Under the pieces are notes generated by a model, which was not told the DNA's origin, ran no database searches, and worked only from the letters and a program-made list of their open reading frames with translations. Both the position numbers and the translations under genes were made by a program. Positions 1 through 9,401 of a stretch of DNA of 24,133 bases are shown piece after piece. Origin of the DNA: a virus; the IMG/VR virus record IMGVR_UViG_3300008108_000477, positions 1 to 24,133 of that record; one strand, given 5' to 3'. Within the stretch, counting starts at the first letter, position 1. Every line of letters begins with the position of its first letter.

Positions 1-2303
1 AGTGATGAAGAAATGTTAGCCGAGATTAATCCACCCTCACTAACCATTTCAACAGAACTACTTACAATACATAAGTTAGTATCTCTAACATAAAATCCAA
101 AGTTACCAGCAGATACTCCGGTAAAGGTAAATGAGTTACTAGTTACACCCGAAAGAGATTGTCCTGTACTTCCTGAGAAATAGAAGGGACTTGTACCCCC
201 CGATACAGTAACAGTTACTTCACCATTACTTGATAAACAACCTGGCTGTATACTTGTAAGGGTACTAATACCAAAACTCGACACATTTGGTACTACCACA
301 TTTTTGACAACAACACACCCTGTAGAATCGGTAACCTCAACCGAATACGTTGATGCCGATAATCCTGTTATGGTGTCACTTGTAGAACCATTAGACCAAA
401 GATAAGTGTAAGGTGCAACTCCTGTCTGACCTGTGACTTGAACCGCCCCCGCATTAACACCACAATTTGGATTTCCTGAGATTGAGAATCCATAATCAAA
501 CAATGAAGATGTACTTACAGTGACAGTCGCTGTGGTGGCGCTGGCACCTCCAAAATCTACAACCTCTGCGTAGTAATCACCAGAACCCAAACCAACAAAT
601 TCAGTAGGGTTTGTGTATGAAGCTCCTTCATAAATCTGTATCGAATCTTGGAATAATGTTATTACGTATGGCAATGAACCCGAACTTCCACTTACATAGA
701 ATACACCATTACTTTCACCACAAGTCGTTCCTGACACATCAATAATTTCTGCATCCAAACAACCCGCTATTACTATGTTGATGTATTGCTCAGCATTTAC
801 ACCACCTGAAGAATCGTTTAATCTAAAAATGTAAGTTCCACCAGACAATCCAGAATATTCTACAGTACCCGTAAAGTTAGTATAACTTGGTAAAGTACCG
901 GGACTATCATTATCTAATGTATATGGTGACACACCACCTGTCGGTGTAAATAATATTCTACCACCGTTAGGGTCGTCACAAGTACCCGTTAATGAAAAAT
1001 AATAACTTAAACCTGTACCCGCACTTGATGGTGATGGTGTTGGCGTATTTGTCGGTGTTGGTGTATTTGTAGGAGTTACTGATGGTGTTTGTGTTTTTGT
1101 TGGGGTATTTGTCGGAGTTTCCGTATTTGTCGGTGTCGCAGTATTGGTTGGTGTTACAGTATTTGTTGGTGTAACGGTATTCGTTGGAGTTACAGTATTG
1201 GTAGGTGTAATTGTATTTGTCGGAGTAACAGTATTAGTTGGGGTTACAGTATTGGTTGGTGTTATAGTATTCGTTGGAGTTGGGGTAGGTGTCTTTGTCG
1301 GCGTTACTGTGTTTGTAGGTGTTGGGGTTGGTGTCTTTGTTGGTGTTACCGTATTTGTTGGAGTTACAGTATTAGTTGGAGTTGGTGTAGGTGTGTTCAG
1401 TGAACAACACACAAAGCTATCTTGCCAAGATGATAAACCGTATACTTGTACATCATTTTGATAATAATATGTTTGAGTTAGAACACCAATTTGAGTTGCT
1501 AAAGCACAAACCGAATTAAATGTGATACCCGAAGTCGAGTATGACTGTTCGGCTGGAGAATTATTACAGTCCGTATAAAATAAATAAACTTTTCCATTTT
1601 GTGATGGGTCTGTATTTCCTGTGGCATTATTGATGTCCGTTTGTGAAATGTTTACATTCAAATACCTACAATCACATGACGTGGGGGTTAGTGTTGGTGT
1701 ATTAGTATTTGTTGGCGTATTAGTATTCGTTGGGGTGACTGTTGGCGTTATAGTATTTGTCGGAGTCACTGTTGGTGTTGGTGATGGACATACCTCACCT
1801 TCACCAACAAAACAAGTTGAGCAATCACTCGCCCCGTAATTGTTAAAAGTATCTAAAGGATAATTCCATGTATATGATGAATATGTGTCAGGTTGTACTA
1901 CAACTTCATAACAACCATCGTTTGGATTCAACCCACCAGGTGAAATCAAAGTTAATCCAACAAAGTCACCAACGTTCCACCCAAAAAAATTACCAGTATT
2001 TATTCTCCAATTTTGACCACTACAACAATTACTTATATAATATTCAACATCTGAACAATATTCAACAGATGTTATTTCACCGTTACCACCAGTTATGACA
2101 TAAATAACTGAGCTAGCATTTGGGTCTTGATAAAATCCATCAGAAGCGTATGGCACAGTACAAACACCACCAGTATATAAAACAGTACCTACTTGTAATA
2201 CAGGTGTTAAGGCATCATCATATGAAAATGTATCTGTAAGTGGCGCAGTACAAGCAGTTACTTTATTAACTAAACTATAATTGAGGGTTAAACCAGTACA
2301 CAT
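1..2303 (-). CDS. Partial tail fibre/adhesin with Thr-Pro-Thr-Asn stalks and tandem SprB-like domains (C-terminus outside window)
   Basis: An open frame starts at an ATG at 2303 (overlapping the upstream stop as TAATG) and stays open to base 1, giving at least 767 codons with no stop in the window. Visible architecture: an N-terminal Cys-containing domain (about residues 1-172), a short Thr/Pro/Asn-rich linker (173-208), a Cys-rich domain (209-303, with a CDC and a CC pair), a long TPTNTV-type repeat stalk (304-426), then tandem domains whose first cysteines fall at 442, 528, 614, 689 and 745. The third domain contains [11 protein letters not shown], then GLSAS and VEVTDSTGC, which matches the SprB repeat of flavobacterial gliding adhesins. 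No signal peptide is evident, as expected for a virion protein. I infer a distal fibre or adhesin attached to the baseplate, coupled translationally to the upstream tail protein. Sure of the frame and domain pattern; the adhesin role is inference. Confidence 0.85.
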   Translation of the reverse strand, partial: MCTGLTLNYSLVNKVTACTAPLTDTFSYDDALTPVLQVGTVLYTGGVCTVPYASDGFYQDPNASSVIYVITGGNGEITSVEYCSDVEYYISNCCSGQNWRINTGNFFGWNVGDFVGLTLISPGGLNPNDGCYEVVVQPDTYSSYTWNYPLDTFNNYGASDCSTCFVGEGEVCPSPTPTVTPTNTITPTVTPTNTNTPTNTNTPTLTPTSCDCRYLNVNISQTDINNATGNTDPSQNGKVYLFYTDCNNSPAEQSYSTSGITFNSVCALATQIGVLTQTYYYQNDVQVYGLSSWQDSFVCCSLNTPTPTPTNTVTPTNTVTPTKTPTPTPTNTVTPTKTPTPTPTNTITPTNTVTPTNTVTPTNTITPTNTVTPTNTVTPTNTVTPTNTATPTNTETPTNTPTKTQTPSVTPTNTPTPTNTPTPSPSSAGTGLSYYFSLTGTCDDPNGGRILFTPTGGVSPYTLDNDSPGTLPSYTNFTGTVEYSGLSGGTYIFRLNDSSGGVNAEQYINIVIAGCLDAEIIDVSGTTCGESNGVFYVSGSSGSLPYVITLFQDSIQIYEGASYTNPTEFVGLGSGDYYAEVVDFGGASATTATVTVSTSSLFDYGFSISGNPNCGVNAGAVQVTGQTGVAPYTYLWSNGSTSDTITGLSASTYSVEVTDSTGCVVVKNVVVPNVSSFGISTLTSIQPGCLSSNGEVTVTVSGGTSPFYFSGSTGQSLSGVTSNSFTFTGVSAGNFGFYVRDTNLCIVSSSVEMVSEGGLISANISSS
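1026..1394 (-). repeat. Degenerate 18-bp tandem repeat coding a TPTNTV stalk
   Basis: On the minus strand this stretch reads as variants of ACTCCAACAAATACTGTA, coding Thr-Pro-Thr-Asn-Thr-Val. Interspersed TPTKTPTP units and a final PSPSS end the block. It covers about 123 residues (304-426) of the adhesin. Third-codon positions vary freely while the amino-acid pattern is kept, so selection appears to act on the protein. An extended, possibly O-glycosylated, flexible stalk is the likely structural meaning. Confidence 0.9.
1680..1787 (-). repeat. Shorter Thr/Pro/Asn-rich repeat linker in the adhesin
   Basis: This is a second, shorter block of the same repeat class, coding [17 protein letters not shown] and further TPTNTN units (residues 173-208). 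It separates the N-terminal domain from the Cys-rich middle domain. Together with the longer block it gives the protein a domain-stalk-domain-stalk-domains layout. Confidence 0.85.
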
Positions 2304-5300
2304 TAGTTACAATAAATAGTTATATCAATCCCCACGTTTAGTTGTAGAGTTTTATTTGTGAAATCTGCCATACATCCAGTATTACTTACAGTAATTACTC
2401 CATTAGTTATAGAATAGTTTAATCCCCACTGATATAAATTAGCAAAATTTGTATTCAATCCGTCAATCCATTCTTGGTTTGTCGGTGCTTGTGTTGCAGT
2501 ATATCCCGTGAAGAAAGGTACTTGTACTAAAATATCGTTGTCTAATCTCAAATCTGTATACCAAATAGAAGTTACACTATTCAAATCACACTCACTTGTT
2601 GTGTGACCACTTAATAGAATCAAACTATTAATTTGATTATACAAAACTTGTTGAAATGTTGTTCCTGATTCCTCAGAAGTTGATTCAGTCCATGGGTAAA
2701 TTCCACACTGAAGTGTTTGGTCTATACAATCGTAACCAAAAAGTTGCCCTTCAAGGGTACATGGAATACAAGGTACAGGTACAATTTCACAACCACGTTG
2801 TCTTCTCCAAACAACTTTTTGTCTGTGAAATTGTGAGTTTTCAAATCTTGTACCTGTGTTCCATATAGTTGAAGCAGGTATCATCTGTTCAACTAAACGA
2901 ACCCAATAGTTACCAAGACCCAATGTGAAGTCAATCATTTTTTGGTACGTGTACTGATTTGAAGGTATATTTACAGTTTGTTCAGATTGTAAGTAGTTCC
3001 AATAGATTTGTTGTAGTGTAGGGTAACCTCCACCTTTACCGTCAGTAATAGTTTGTCTATTTCTAACGTTAATCATATTTTTCCAAAACGTCTGAGCAAA
3101 TTCAAAGAATGTCTTTTGTTTTGGGTTTGGTTGTATCACCGTATTATCAATACCTCCGGTACCTGTTGTTAATCCAGATGCTGGTATTGGGTAGTTATAC
3201 TTTCTACTCATATCCCAAACATCATATTCCAAACCCTGACCCATATTCATAAACAGGTCAACATTCTTGGCGTTTAAAACCAACTTCTCATTTGAGACGT
3301 AGTAATATGCATTGAATCCTCCTTGTGTTTTTCTCAACCCAACTTGGTCATCTGTCCAAGACTTTTGGTTATCACTAGTTTGAGTCAAGTCAAAACCAAG
3401 TGTCATATACGGGAAACTTCTGAATCTGTCAAAATATTTTTGTCCGTATGTGTATGGTTGTAAAACTGTCTGAACATTTGGATTTTGTCCTGTGAATGTT
3501 GCTTCAGTAACTATAGTATCTTGTTCAGCTCTGTGTTTTGGTGTTTGTTCAAACCAACCCGAACCTCTTTCAAAAAAATAATTATCGGTGTCGATTGGAG
3601 CTTTAGGATAACCTTGTTCATCTACAGGATAATTTTCTCTTTCAAAATCAACATCTTCAATTTCGTAGTCAACCGTAAATCCTGTGTAGGTAACACCTTG
3701 AATCTTGTAAGTATTTTCAGGGTCTAATACAGGAACTACTTGTGAGTATGTACCACCAGTCAACTGAACAAATTGTTCCGTAAACTGACTCATGTTGATT
3801 TTTGAATCGGCTAAATAAATGGTCTCGTTGAACTCAACTAATGCTTGTGGAGCTCCGACCATTCTCATAATAAATTCAACTGACTTTCTTGTTCCTTTTG
3901 CTCTGAATAACCAACCTGAATTAATAATAAGTTTTCTGTAGTATTCATAGTTTAACTCACTTGGAGTTAAATCTCTTGTCATACCAGGGTAGATAGATTG
4001 GTTTTTAGTTCCAAAAACTGAACTTAAAAAATCATCATTGGTTATTGGTGAGATATTAACTTGGTAACCTAAAGTATACGCTAAGTTTACAAGAAGTTGT
4101 GACGGAATATCATCTTTAGGTACATAATTTACAGAAGTAATGTAAGCCAAGGCATCTATAAACTTTTTAGTTTCATCGTACGCTCTACCGTAAATTTGAA
4201 TTACCTTTTCAACTCTTTGGTCCTCAGTATCAAACTCTTTGAAAGAACCAGTAATCAAAAATCTACTAATTAAGTTTGTTTTAAAACTATCTAAAGCAAC
4301 CGCAACTTCATTGATTTGTTCAAGATAACTATCAAACGCTCTTGTTCTGATATCTAAATTCCATGTACCATCTAAAGGCCACGTAACTGTTTGATTTGCA
4401 ATATAAGTTTGACCATTATCATTTTCTCTTGGGTATTTGAAATATGCAGTATATCTCGGAGTCACCATTCTATTGAGAAGGAATTTCTCAACCTCATCAA
4501 AAGGTTCATCAAACGCAACCTCGGTTTCAAATAAATTTGGTCTCAATACTATCGGTAAGTTTGTTGATGAACTACCAGAAAAAGGGTTACCTTCAACTAC
4601 TATTTGTATAGTACCGGCACTTAATGATGACGATGGTGTAAAATCAACAATTTTGAATTCTGTTTCATAATCACCACTGATGAACAAAGCATACTTTAGA
4701 TATTCTCTTGTAAAATTTCTTAAGGGTGAAAATTCAAAAGGTCTAACAGATAAGTTTCTATCTGCATTTGTTGAGTAATCAATATCAAAAGGATTTTTTA
4801 TTCTTGTAACATCAATATCAAAAGTTGTTTCATTTTCAACAACATCAAAAGAAATATTTGTCGCAGTGTTAGCTGTCGTATAGTCGTAATAAATTTGGTC
4901 AACCACTAAACCCGCAGGAAAGTAATTGATAATTTTAATAATAGAAACTTCAAGTCTTTTAGCTAATGAACCATATAATGAAAAGTTGGTGACATTAGAT
5001 ATATCGTAGTTTGGATAAACAGAATACTGTTTTGCTAAGATTGCTCTCGATTGTTCAATATTATCTATATTGAGTGTGTCTAAAGTAAAAGGGTCCGAAA
5101 AAACACCAATATCAAATCTTCTGTTAACTTTTTCGACAACAGAAGTAATGTTATCACCTCTATTTTGACGAACTTCATAAAGAAGGTTGTTGAACTCATC
5201 ACGAACCTCAAACAAGTTGTACTGTTGGTAAATGTTATTATTTGTGTCGTAAAGAGTGTAAATTCCGTCTTCAATACTCTTAGTCTGATTACCGTAAAGA

Positions 5301-6016
5301 GCGATAGCCAATGTATCAATGTCATATTGAGCCATTTCAATTTCAACCGTAACAGGATTGAAATATGTGTTAGTTATAATGATATTTTGATTTGGTTGTC
5401 CGATGAACGGTGTTGCCGATGGTTTGTTAGACGGTGCACTTGATGGTGATAATGTACAAAATAGTAAATCACTACCAGCCTCTACATATCTATATCTAAT
5501 TTGTTTTTGTTGAGTGTTAACCAAATTTGTAGTTACTGGTTCGCAGTAAAATGAAGAAGTTATAATTCTGAAAAAATTAGGAATCTTTGAACCATCTTCA
5601 TTCAAATATTCAACTCTAAAACCAACAAGACCTTGGTTTACAAATTTGTTTCTATACTGTGGGTCTACATTATTCAAATCAATAATGATACCCTTAACGT
5701 TAGGTAATGCTGACAATATACCACAATCCGTTATATTTGTTCTGATTTCAGCAGGACGAATATACAATGTATATATTCCCAACGCATTGAATTCAGATGC
5801 TGGTAATTTTAGATTATAGAGTCCACCCAAAATTTCATTCGTATTCCCACCAGTATCATTGTTATTGAAATAAGGTGTTAATAGTGAGGCTGCGTCTAAT
5901 TTTTTTAAGACAAAATTTTGTGTCACATCTCTACTTGGTGTGTAATTCATGATTATCTCCACATCTTCGGGAGACATGTCAGCGGGTCTTGTAATTCCGT
6001 AGGTTCCGAGTGCCAT
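2303..6016 (-). CDS. Large baseplate protein with tail-protein-I-like motif (putative gp7/P2 gpI analogue)
   Basis: The protein is about 1237 residues from the ATG at 6016. The frame extends upstream to a GTG at 6067, and other ATGs lie at 6043 and 5977; I prefer 6016 because it limits the overlap with the upstream gene to 38 bases, but 5977 (TGACATG spacing) is nearly as good. Around residues 685-720 the sequence [19 protein letters not shown] resembles the conserved segment of phage tail protein I (P2 gpI), where an RxKGTRxxIE-like motif is typical. A Cys-rich patch (C1076, C1083, C1086, C1097, C1104) lies near the C-terminus, a plausible metal or disulfide site. Lying downstream of the gp25-like and gp6/J-like genes, it most likely completes the baseplate wedge and anchors the adhesin encoded next. 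No transmembrane segment seen. The gp7/gpI link is inference from a short motif and context. Confidence 0.75.
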   Translation of the reverse strand: MALGTYGITRPADMSPEDVEIIMNYTPSRDVTQNFVLKKLDAASLLTPYFNNNDTGGNTNEILGGLYNLKLPASEFNALGIYTLYIRPAEIRTNITDCGILSALPNVKGIIIDLNNVDPQYRNKFVNQGLVGFRVEYLNEDGSKIPNFFRIITSSFYCEPVTTNLVNTQQKQIRYRYVEAGSDLLFCTLSPSSAPSNKPSATPFIGQPNQNIIITNTYFNPVTVEIEMAQYDIDTLAIALYGNQTKSIEDGIYTLYDTNNNIYQQYNLFEVRDEFNNLLYEVRQNRGDNITSVVEKVNRRFDIGVFSDPFTLDTLNIDNIEQSRAILAKQYSVYPNYDISNVTNFSLYGSLAKRLEVSIIKIINYFPAGLVVDQIYYDYTTANTATNISFDVVENETTFDIDVTRIKNPFDIDYSTNADRNLSVRPFEFSPLRNFTREYLKYALFISGDYETEFKIVDFTPSSSLSAGTIQIVVEGNPFSGSSSTNLPIVLRPNLFETEVAFDEPFDEVEKFLLNRMVTPRYTAYFKYPRENDNGQTYIANQTVTWPLDGTWNLDIRTRAFDSYLEQINEVAVALDSFKTNLISRFLITGSFKEFDTEDQRVEKVIQIYGRAYDETKKFIDALAYITSVNYVPKDDIPSQLLVNLAYTLGYQVNISPITNDDFLSSVFGTKNQSIYPGMTRDLTPSELNYEYYRKLIINSGWLFRAKGTRKSVEFIMRMVGAPQALVEFNETIYLADSKINMSQFTEQFVQLTGGTYSQVVPVLDPENTYKIQGVTYTGFTVDYEIEDVDFERENYPVDEQGYPKAPIDTDNYFFERGSGWFEQTPKHRAEQDTIVTEATFTGQNPNVQTVLQPYTYGQKYFDRFRSFPYMTLGFDLTQTSDNQKSWTDDQVGLRKTQGGFNAYYYVSNEKLVLNAKNVDLFMNMGQGLEYDVWDMSRKYNYPIPASGLTTGTGGIDNTVIQPNPKQKTFFEFAQTFWKNMINVRNRQTITDGKGGGYPTLQQIYWNYLQSEQTVNIPSNQYTYQKMIDFTLGLGNYWVRLVEQMIPASTIWNTGTRFENSQFHRQKVVWRRQRGCEIVPVPCIPCTLEGQLFGYDCIDQTLQCGIYPWTESTSEESGTTFQQVLYNQINSLILLSGHTTSECDLNSVTSIWYTDLRLDNDILVQVPFFTGYTATQAPTNQEWIDGLNTNFANLYQWGLNYSITNGVITVSNTGCMADFTNKTLQLNVGIDITIYCN

Positions 6017-6884
6017 ATTGGCTAAAGAATATTGTTGACCCATCAGGGTAATCGTAGTAGTCAACACCGTTAATTGTGTATGCCGTATATGATGTACTCA
6101 TTTCATTTATAACCCCATACACTTGTCCATTTTTGAATATTGGAACATTGGTCGCATACTTTATAGTACCATAGTTTTTCAAATCAGTTATTTGAGATTT
6201 AGTAAATCCTGATACTGTAAATGGTACCGTAGTCCAAGTACTTGATACTTGTGCCTCCACCGTATTTGCAGAATCACCAGTAAAAATAAAATTCGCATTA
6301 ATTGGTATTCCCGACCAATTTCCTTGATTCTGTGTAAACGTACATGTTCCTTGTGGGTTTGGTATTGTTGCTCCTGTAACAGGAACAGGAACTGTTTTAG
6401 TTACTTGTGTGGTACCCCACGGATTGTTTTGAGTTAAGGATATTTGAAAATCACCATCATATGTGTATGTGTGTGACAAATATTGAGGTGCGGTTTCATT
6501 TAATACCTGTACAGGTGAACCATCACCCCAATCTAATATGTAATTAGAAAGTGATAAGAATTTTCTGAATTCAATATCTGATGTATTATAAACAAGAACA
6601 GTGTATGGTGTTAATGTGGATGCGGTGAAAACGAAATTATTAACAACTTCTTTCTGTAGTAATAAACCATCAAATGGAGTATAAAAACCTAAATCATTAA
6701 AACTATTTTGAAATACAACATCAACAGTTAGTCCAGTTAATAAACTAGTACCTCCTGTACCCCCTGAAAGAATATATGACATACCCGAATAAACACCAAA
6801 AGTATTTGACTGATATGTTTCACTAACGATATCTGTACTCAACACCTCAGGTGATATTCTTATTTTATAGATTTCACTATTCAT
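5979..6884 (-). CDS. PKD-domain baseplate/tail structural protein
   Basis: This 301-residue protein starts at an ATG that overlaps the preceding stop (TAATG), a sign of translational coupling. Residues about 88-168 form a recognisable PKD (Ig-like) domain: DWGDGSP at 118-124, LSHTYTYDGDF at 136-146, then ISLTQNNPWG. PKD domains are beta-sandwich modules found in extracellular adhesins and in some virion surface proteins, where they mediate protein or glycan contacts. The N-terminal part is Gly/Thr/Ser-rich and resembles no family I can name; the C-terminus is rich in Tyr, Asn and Thr. Flanked by large tail proteins, it is probably a baseplate-associated accessory or fibre-connector protein. 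Its last residues overlap the start region of the next gene. Confidence 0.75.
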   Translation of the reverse strand: MNSEIYKIRISPEVLSTDIVSETYQSNTFGVYSGMSYILSGGTGGTSLLTGLTVDVVFQNSFNDLGFYTPFDGLLLQKEVVNNFVFTASTLTPYTVLVYNTSDIEFRKFLSLSNYILDWGDGSPVQVLNETAPQYLSHTYTYDGDFQISLTQNNPWGTTQVTKTVPVPVTGATIPNPQGTCTFTQNQGNWSGIPINANFIFTGDSANTVEAQVSSTWTTVPFTVSGFTKSQITDLKNYGTIKYATNVPIFKNGQVYGVINEMSTSYTAYTINGVDYYDYPDGSTIFFSQYGTRNLRNYKTR

Positions 6885-7687
6885 TATGGATTTACGTATT
6901 CATACCATTTTATGGGGTTACCCTGAGTTCCTATTCTTACACCATTTTGTGTTGTTATTATATATTCATAATTAGCATAATCTATATCCACTACGTAATA
7001 AAAATATTTTGACTTATCAAAGTTAAACGGTTGTGGTATTGAACTTTGAGGTTCAATCATCATCCTTGTGAAGTCACCAGTCTTGGCATTAAAGAATTTA
7101 GCCGACATATAAAATCTTGTGGTGTCAACGTATGTTGGGTTTTTTAACCAATAAAAGAAATACCCTTCTTTATCCCCAACATAATCTAAGGTAAATGAAG
7201 GTTTATTGATATTGATGTTTTGTACTGTAAGACCTGTCCCTAATAATGCCCCTTGTTCATTACCTTGTTGGGTTGGTATTATGATTGTTGCCATAATTTT
7301 TTGGTCTTCAGAACGTGGCGTGTTATACAAATCCACTTTAAAGAAACTTCTTTGAAATGCTGCGGAAAAATAATATATCTCGGATACCGTAAATGTTTCA
7401 GCAGTATAACTACAAACCCAATCGGTTGATGTGGATGCGGTTACTTGATAAATCGGTGGTAAAAAATAAAACTCGTAGTTTGTAGATGTTAATCCACCAC
7501 TGTACGGAACGTGAGCATAACGTGTTACCTCAAAATCTTCAGTAGGGTTAACAATTTTCTCTAATACGTCAGCCTCATACTCATCAAGACCATCTGTTCT
7601 ACCAGCATTATCCCATGTAAGTTCAATGGGTATATTAACTTGTTTGTCTTTAATAATGTTCGGTAATCTGAATTTATTCACATCCAT
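6884..7687 (-). CDS. Uncharacterised baseplate-region structural protein
   Basis: I chose the ATG at 7687, giving 267 residues; the frame opens further at a TTG at 7714, which would add nine residues and lengthen the overlap with the upstream gene from 14 to 41 bases. The protein begins MDVNKFRLPN, is rich in aromatic residues and alternates hydrophobic and polar residues in a way that suggests mostly beta structure. It contains DYVGDKEGYFFYWLKNPTY followed by FYMSAKFFNAKTGDF. I do not recognise a named family. There is no signal peptide or membrane segment. Its stop overlaps the start of the PKD-domain gene, so the two are probably made together. A structural role in the baseplate is inferred from position only. 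Confidence 0.7.
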   Translation of the reverse strand: MDVNKFRLPNIIKDKQVNIPIELTWDNAGRTDGLDEYEADVLEKIVNPTEDFEVTRYAHVPYSGGLTSTNYEFYFLPPIYQVTASTSTDWVCSYTAETFTVSEIYYFSAAFQRSFFKVDLYNTPRSEDQKIMATIIIPTQQGNEQGALLGTGLTVQNININKPSFTLDYVGDKEGYFFYWLKNPTYVDTTRFYMSAKFFNAKTGDFTRMMIEPQSSIPQPFNFDKSKYFYYVVDIDYANYEYIITTQNGVRIGTQGNPIKWYEYVNP

Positions 7688-9401
7688 CGATATACGGGTC
7701 AACAATGTAGTCAACCAAAGGTCTGTTTATGTTTCTATAGAACGATGTTGGAACTTGTAGAAACAATATATCACTAAAAGGATAGTGAGCATCATTTAGA
7801 AAAGGAGAATCAACACCAACACCATCGGTGTCAATGTAACCATATGGATATAAATCTCTCCATCTCCATTGTCTTTCTGTCTCAGAATAAAATGACCAGT
7901 CAGGGATAAAATCAACAGTCTCTTTTGCACCTACCTCTATGTAAGTTGAAAATGCTCTGATGGGTACCGAAAAATGTGGTTGATAAAAATATCCTGATTC
8001 ATAATTCAAAGGTGATGAATTACTAAAAATTAAAGGATTGTATGAGAACTTGTGCATCATTTTAGATAAAACAGTCTCAGTCATTACAAAGTCATTCCAC
8101 TCACAAAAATCACCAGAAATAATATCACCAACCTCTAAGGGATTATTATAATAGAAAGTTTTTCCTGAAAAATTATAAGATGATGTACTCAAACCTAAGT
8201 CTTTATTTGTTGGACTAGCTGCGTTCCACCAAATATCGTCCTGACCATCCAAAAAGTTAAAGTCCCATCCTATTAATAAACCAGGGTATCCATTTGAATA
8301 TGGTTTGTTAAAATAACCCATATAACCTTTTTGCATTATAGTGACAAATAGTTCAGATAAAGGTCTTCCTTGATTATCTAATAACTCTGACGTATCAATG
8401 TCTTTTGTGAATGTAAAACCACACGTTTGACTACCATCTTTAACAGACACTCTTGAGACTCCATTCGGTGTTAATGCAGAATATTCTAATTGTTTTTTAT
8501 TACTAAAAGCATTATTTTCAAACCCAAGTTTCGTTAAATCATAATCGGATTCCGATGTCAATATTTTATGTCTTCTTACATAATATTGAGAAGTTGTTTC
8601 ACCAGTATTGTTTATATCTAATACTCTTTTGAAAGTCCCTGTTGAATTATTAGTAAAGGCAGTATACCCAATATTATATATTGAGAATATTTTATCTTCA
8701 GAACCAAAGTATTGGTCTCCTAAAGATTCTACTTGAAAGTAGTTTGTACCATTTGATGATATGGATAGTTCAACAAATTCACCAATTTGTAAATTATGTG
8801 AAACTCCACAATAAAAAGTAACTAAAGACTTACCATCGGGATTTGTGTTTTGTAAAACAAATGGTACACCATCACTAGCTTGAAAATATGTAACAGCAGA
8901 AAATTGGGTATTTTCATATCTCATTTGTTGTTCTGTATCACCACTTACGGGATACGAAACGTATATATTCCAATTATATGTTGATGCACTTTTATTATAA
9001 AAAGGAATGTGACCTGATATACCTGAAGTTCTGTAGAACGTAAATTCATCAAATTGAACATATCCTTTCCACGCATTTATTTGTGGTGGGTTTTGATTAG
9101 CATTTATCGTTTTTGCTTCTACACCATTAATGTAAAATAAGTTATTTCCGAAAGGAGTATAAGAAGTATATCCACTTACACCATTATCAAAAATGTTTAC
9201 AATTTTACCACCAATTCTAAACACGTTACTTGATTGTCTTTCCTCCTCAAATTGAGATGTCTGTGACAAGTACACATTTCTATCACCTTCAATAATCTCT
9301 CTTTCTTGAGATTCCAAAGGTACTTGAATAAGGTAATCTTGTTCGGGTGCTCCTTTGAACCTATTTTGGTTTCTTAATATTTTTACATCACCTAAACTCA
9401 T
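7674..9401 (-). CDS. Uncharacterised large structural protein of the tail/baseplate
   Basis: This is a 575-residue protein starting at the ATG at 9401, whose first bases overlap the stop of the upstream 1652-residue gene (ATGA, 4 bases). A GAGG sequence 7 bases before the ATG is one of the few Shine-Dalgarno-like signals in the window. The N-terminus (MSLGDVKILRNQNRFKG) is polar, and the rest is rich in Tyr, Phe, Ser and Asn with many short predicted beta strands. Segments such as GVSHNLQIGEFVELSI and DTSELLDNQGRPLSELFVTI look like virion beta domains, but I cannot assign a family. Sandwiched between two giant tail proteins in an overlapping run, it is most likely a baseplate or tail-tip component. 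Confidence 0.7.
   Translation of the reverse strand: MSLGDVKILRNQNRFKGAPEQDYLIQVPLESQEREIIEGDRNVYLSQTSQFEEERQSSNVFRIGGKIVNIFDNGVSGYTSYTPFGNNLFYINGVEAKTINANQNPPQINAWKGYVQFDEFTFYRTSGISGHIPFYNKSASTYNWNIYVSYPVSGDTEQQMRYENTQFSAVTYFQASDGVPFVLQNTNPDGKSLVTFYCGVSHNLQIGEFVELSISSNGTNYFQVESLGDQYFGSEDKIFSIYNIGYTAFTNNSTGTFKRVLDINNTGETTSQYYVRRHKILTSESDYDLTKLGFENNAFSNKKQLEYSALTPNGVSRVSVKDGSQTCGFTFTKDIDTSELLDNQGRPLSELFVTIMQKGYMGYFNKPYSNGYPGLLIGWDFNFLDGQDDIWWNAASPTNKDLGLSTSSYNFSGKTFYYNNPLEVGDIISGDFCEWNDFVMTETVLSKMMHKFSYNPLIFSNSSPLNYESGYFYQPHFSVPIRAFSTYIEVGAKETVDFIPDWSFYSETERQWRWRDLYPYGYIDTDGVGVDSPFLNDAHYPFSDILFLQVPTSFYRNINRPLVDYIVDPYIDGCE

Noticed and set aside
1026-1394. Possible CRISPR array
   Set aside because: The repeats are 18-base coding units with no spacers, degenerate at third codon positions, and lie within an open frame.
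1089-1461. Plus-strand open frames rich in Cys/Trp or Val/Gly over the repeat
   Set aside because: They are antisense readings of the Thr-Pro-Thr-Asn repeat; the minus frame runs through with domain-like sequence on both sides.
1-2303. Diversity-generating retroelement target in the adhesin
   Set aside because: No reverse transcriptase and no template repeat are visible, and the C-terminus lies outside the window.
5080-5346. Minus-strand 88-residue open frame inside the wedge gene
   Set aside because: It is an out-of-frame shadow of the large wedge protein with low-complexity Thr/Leu composition.
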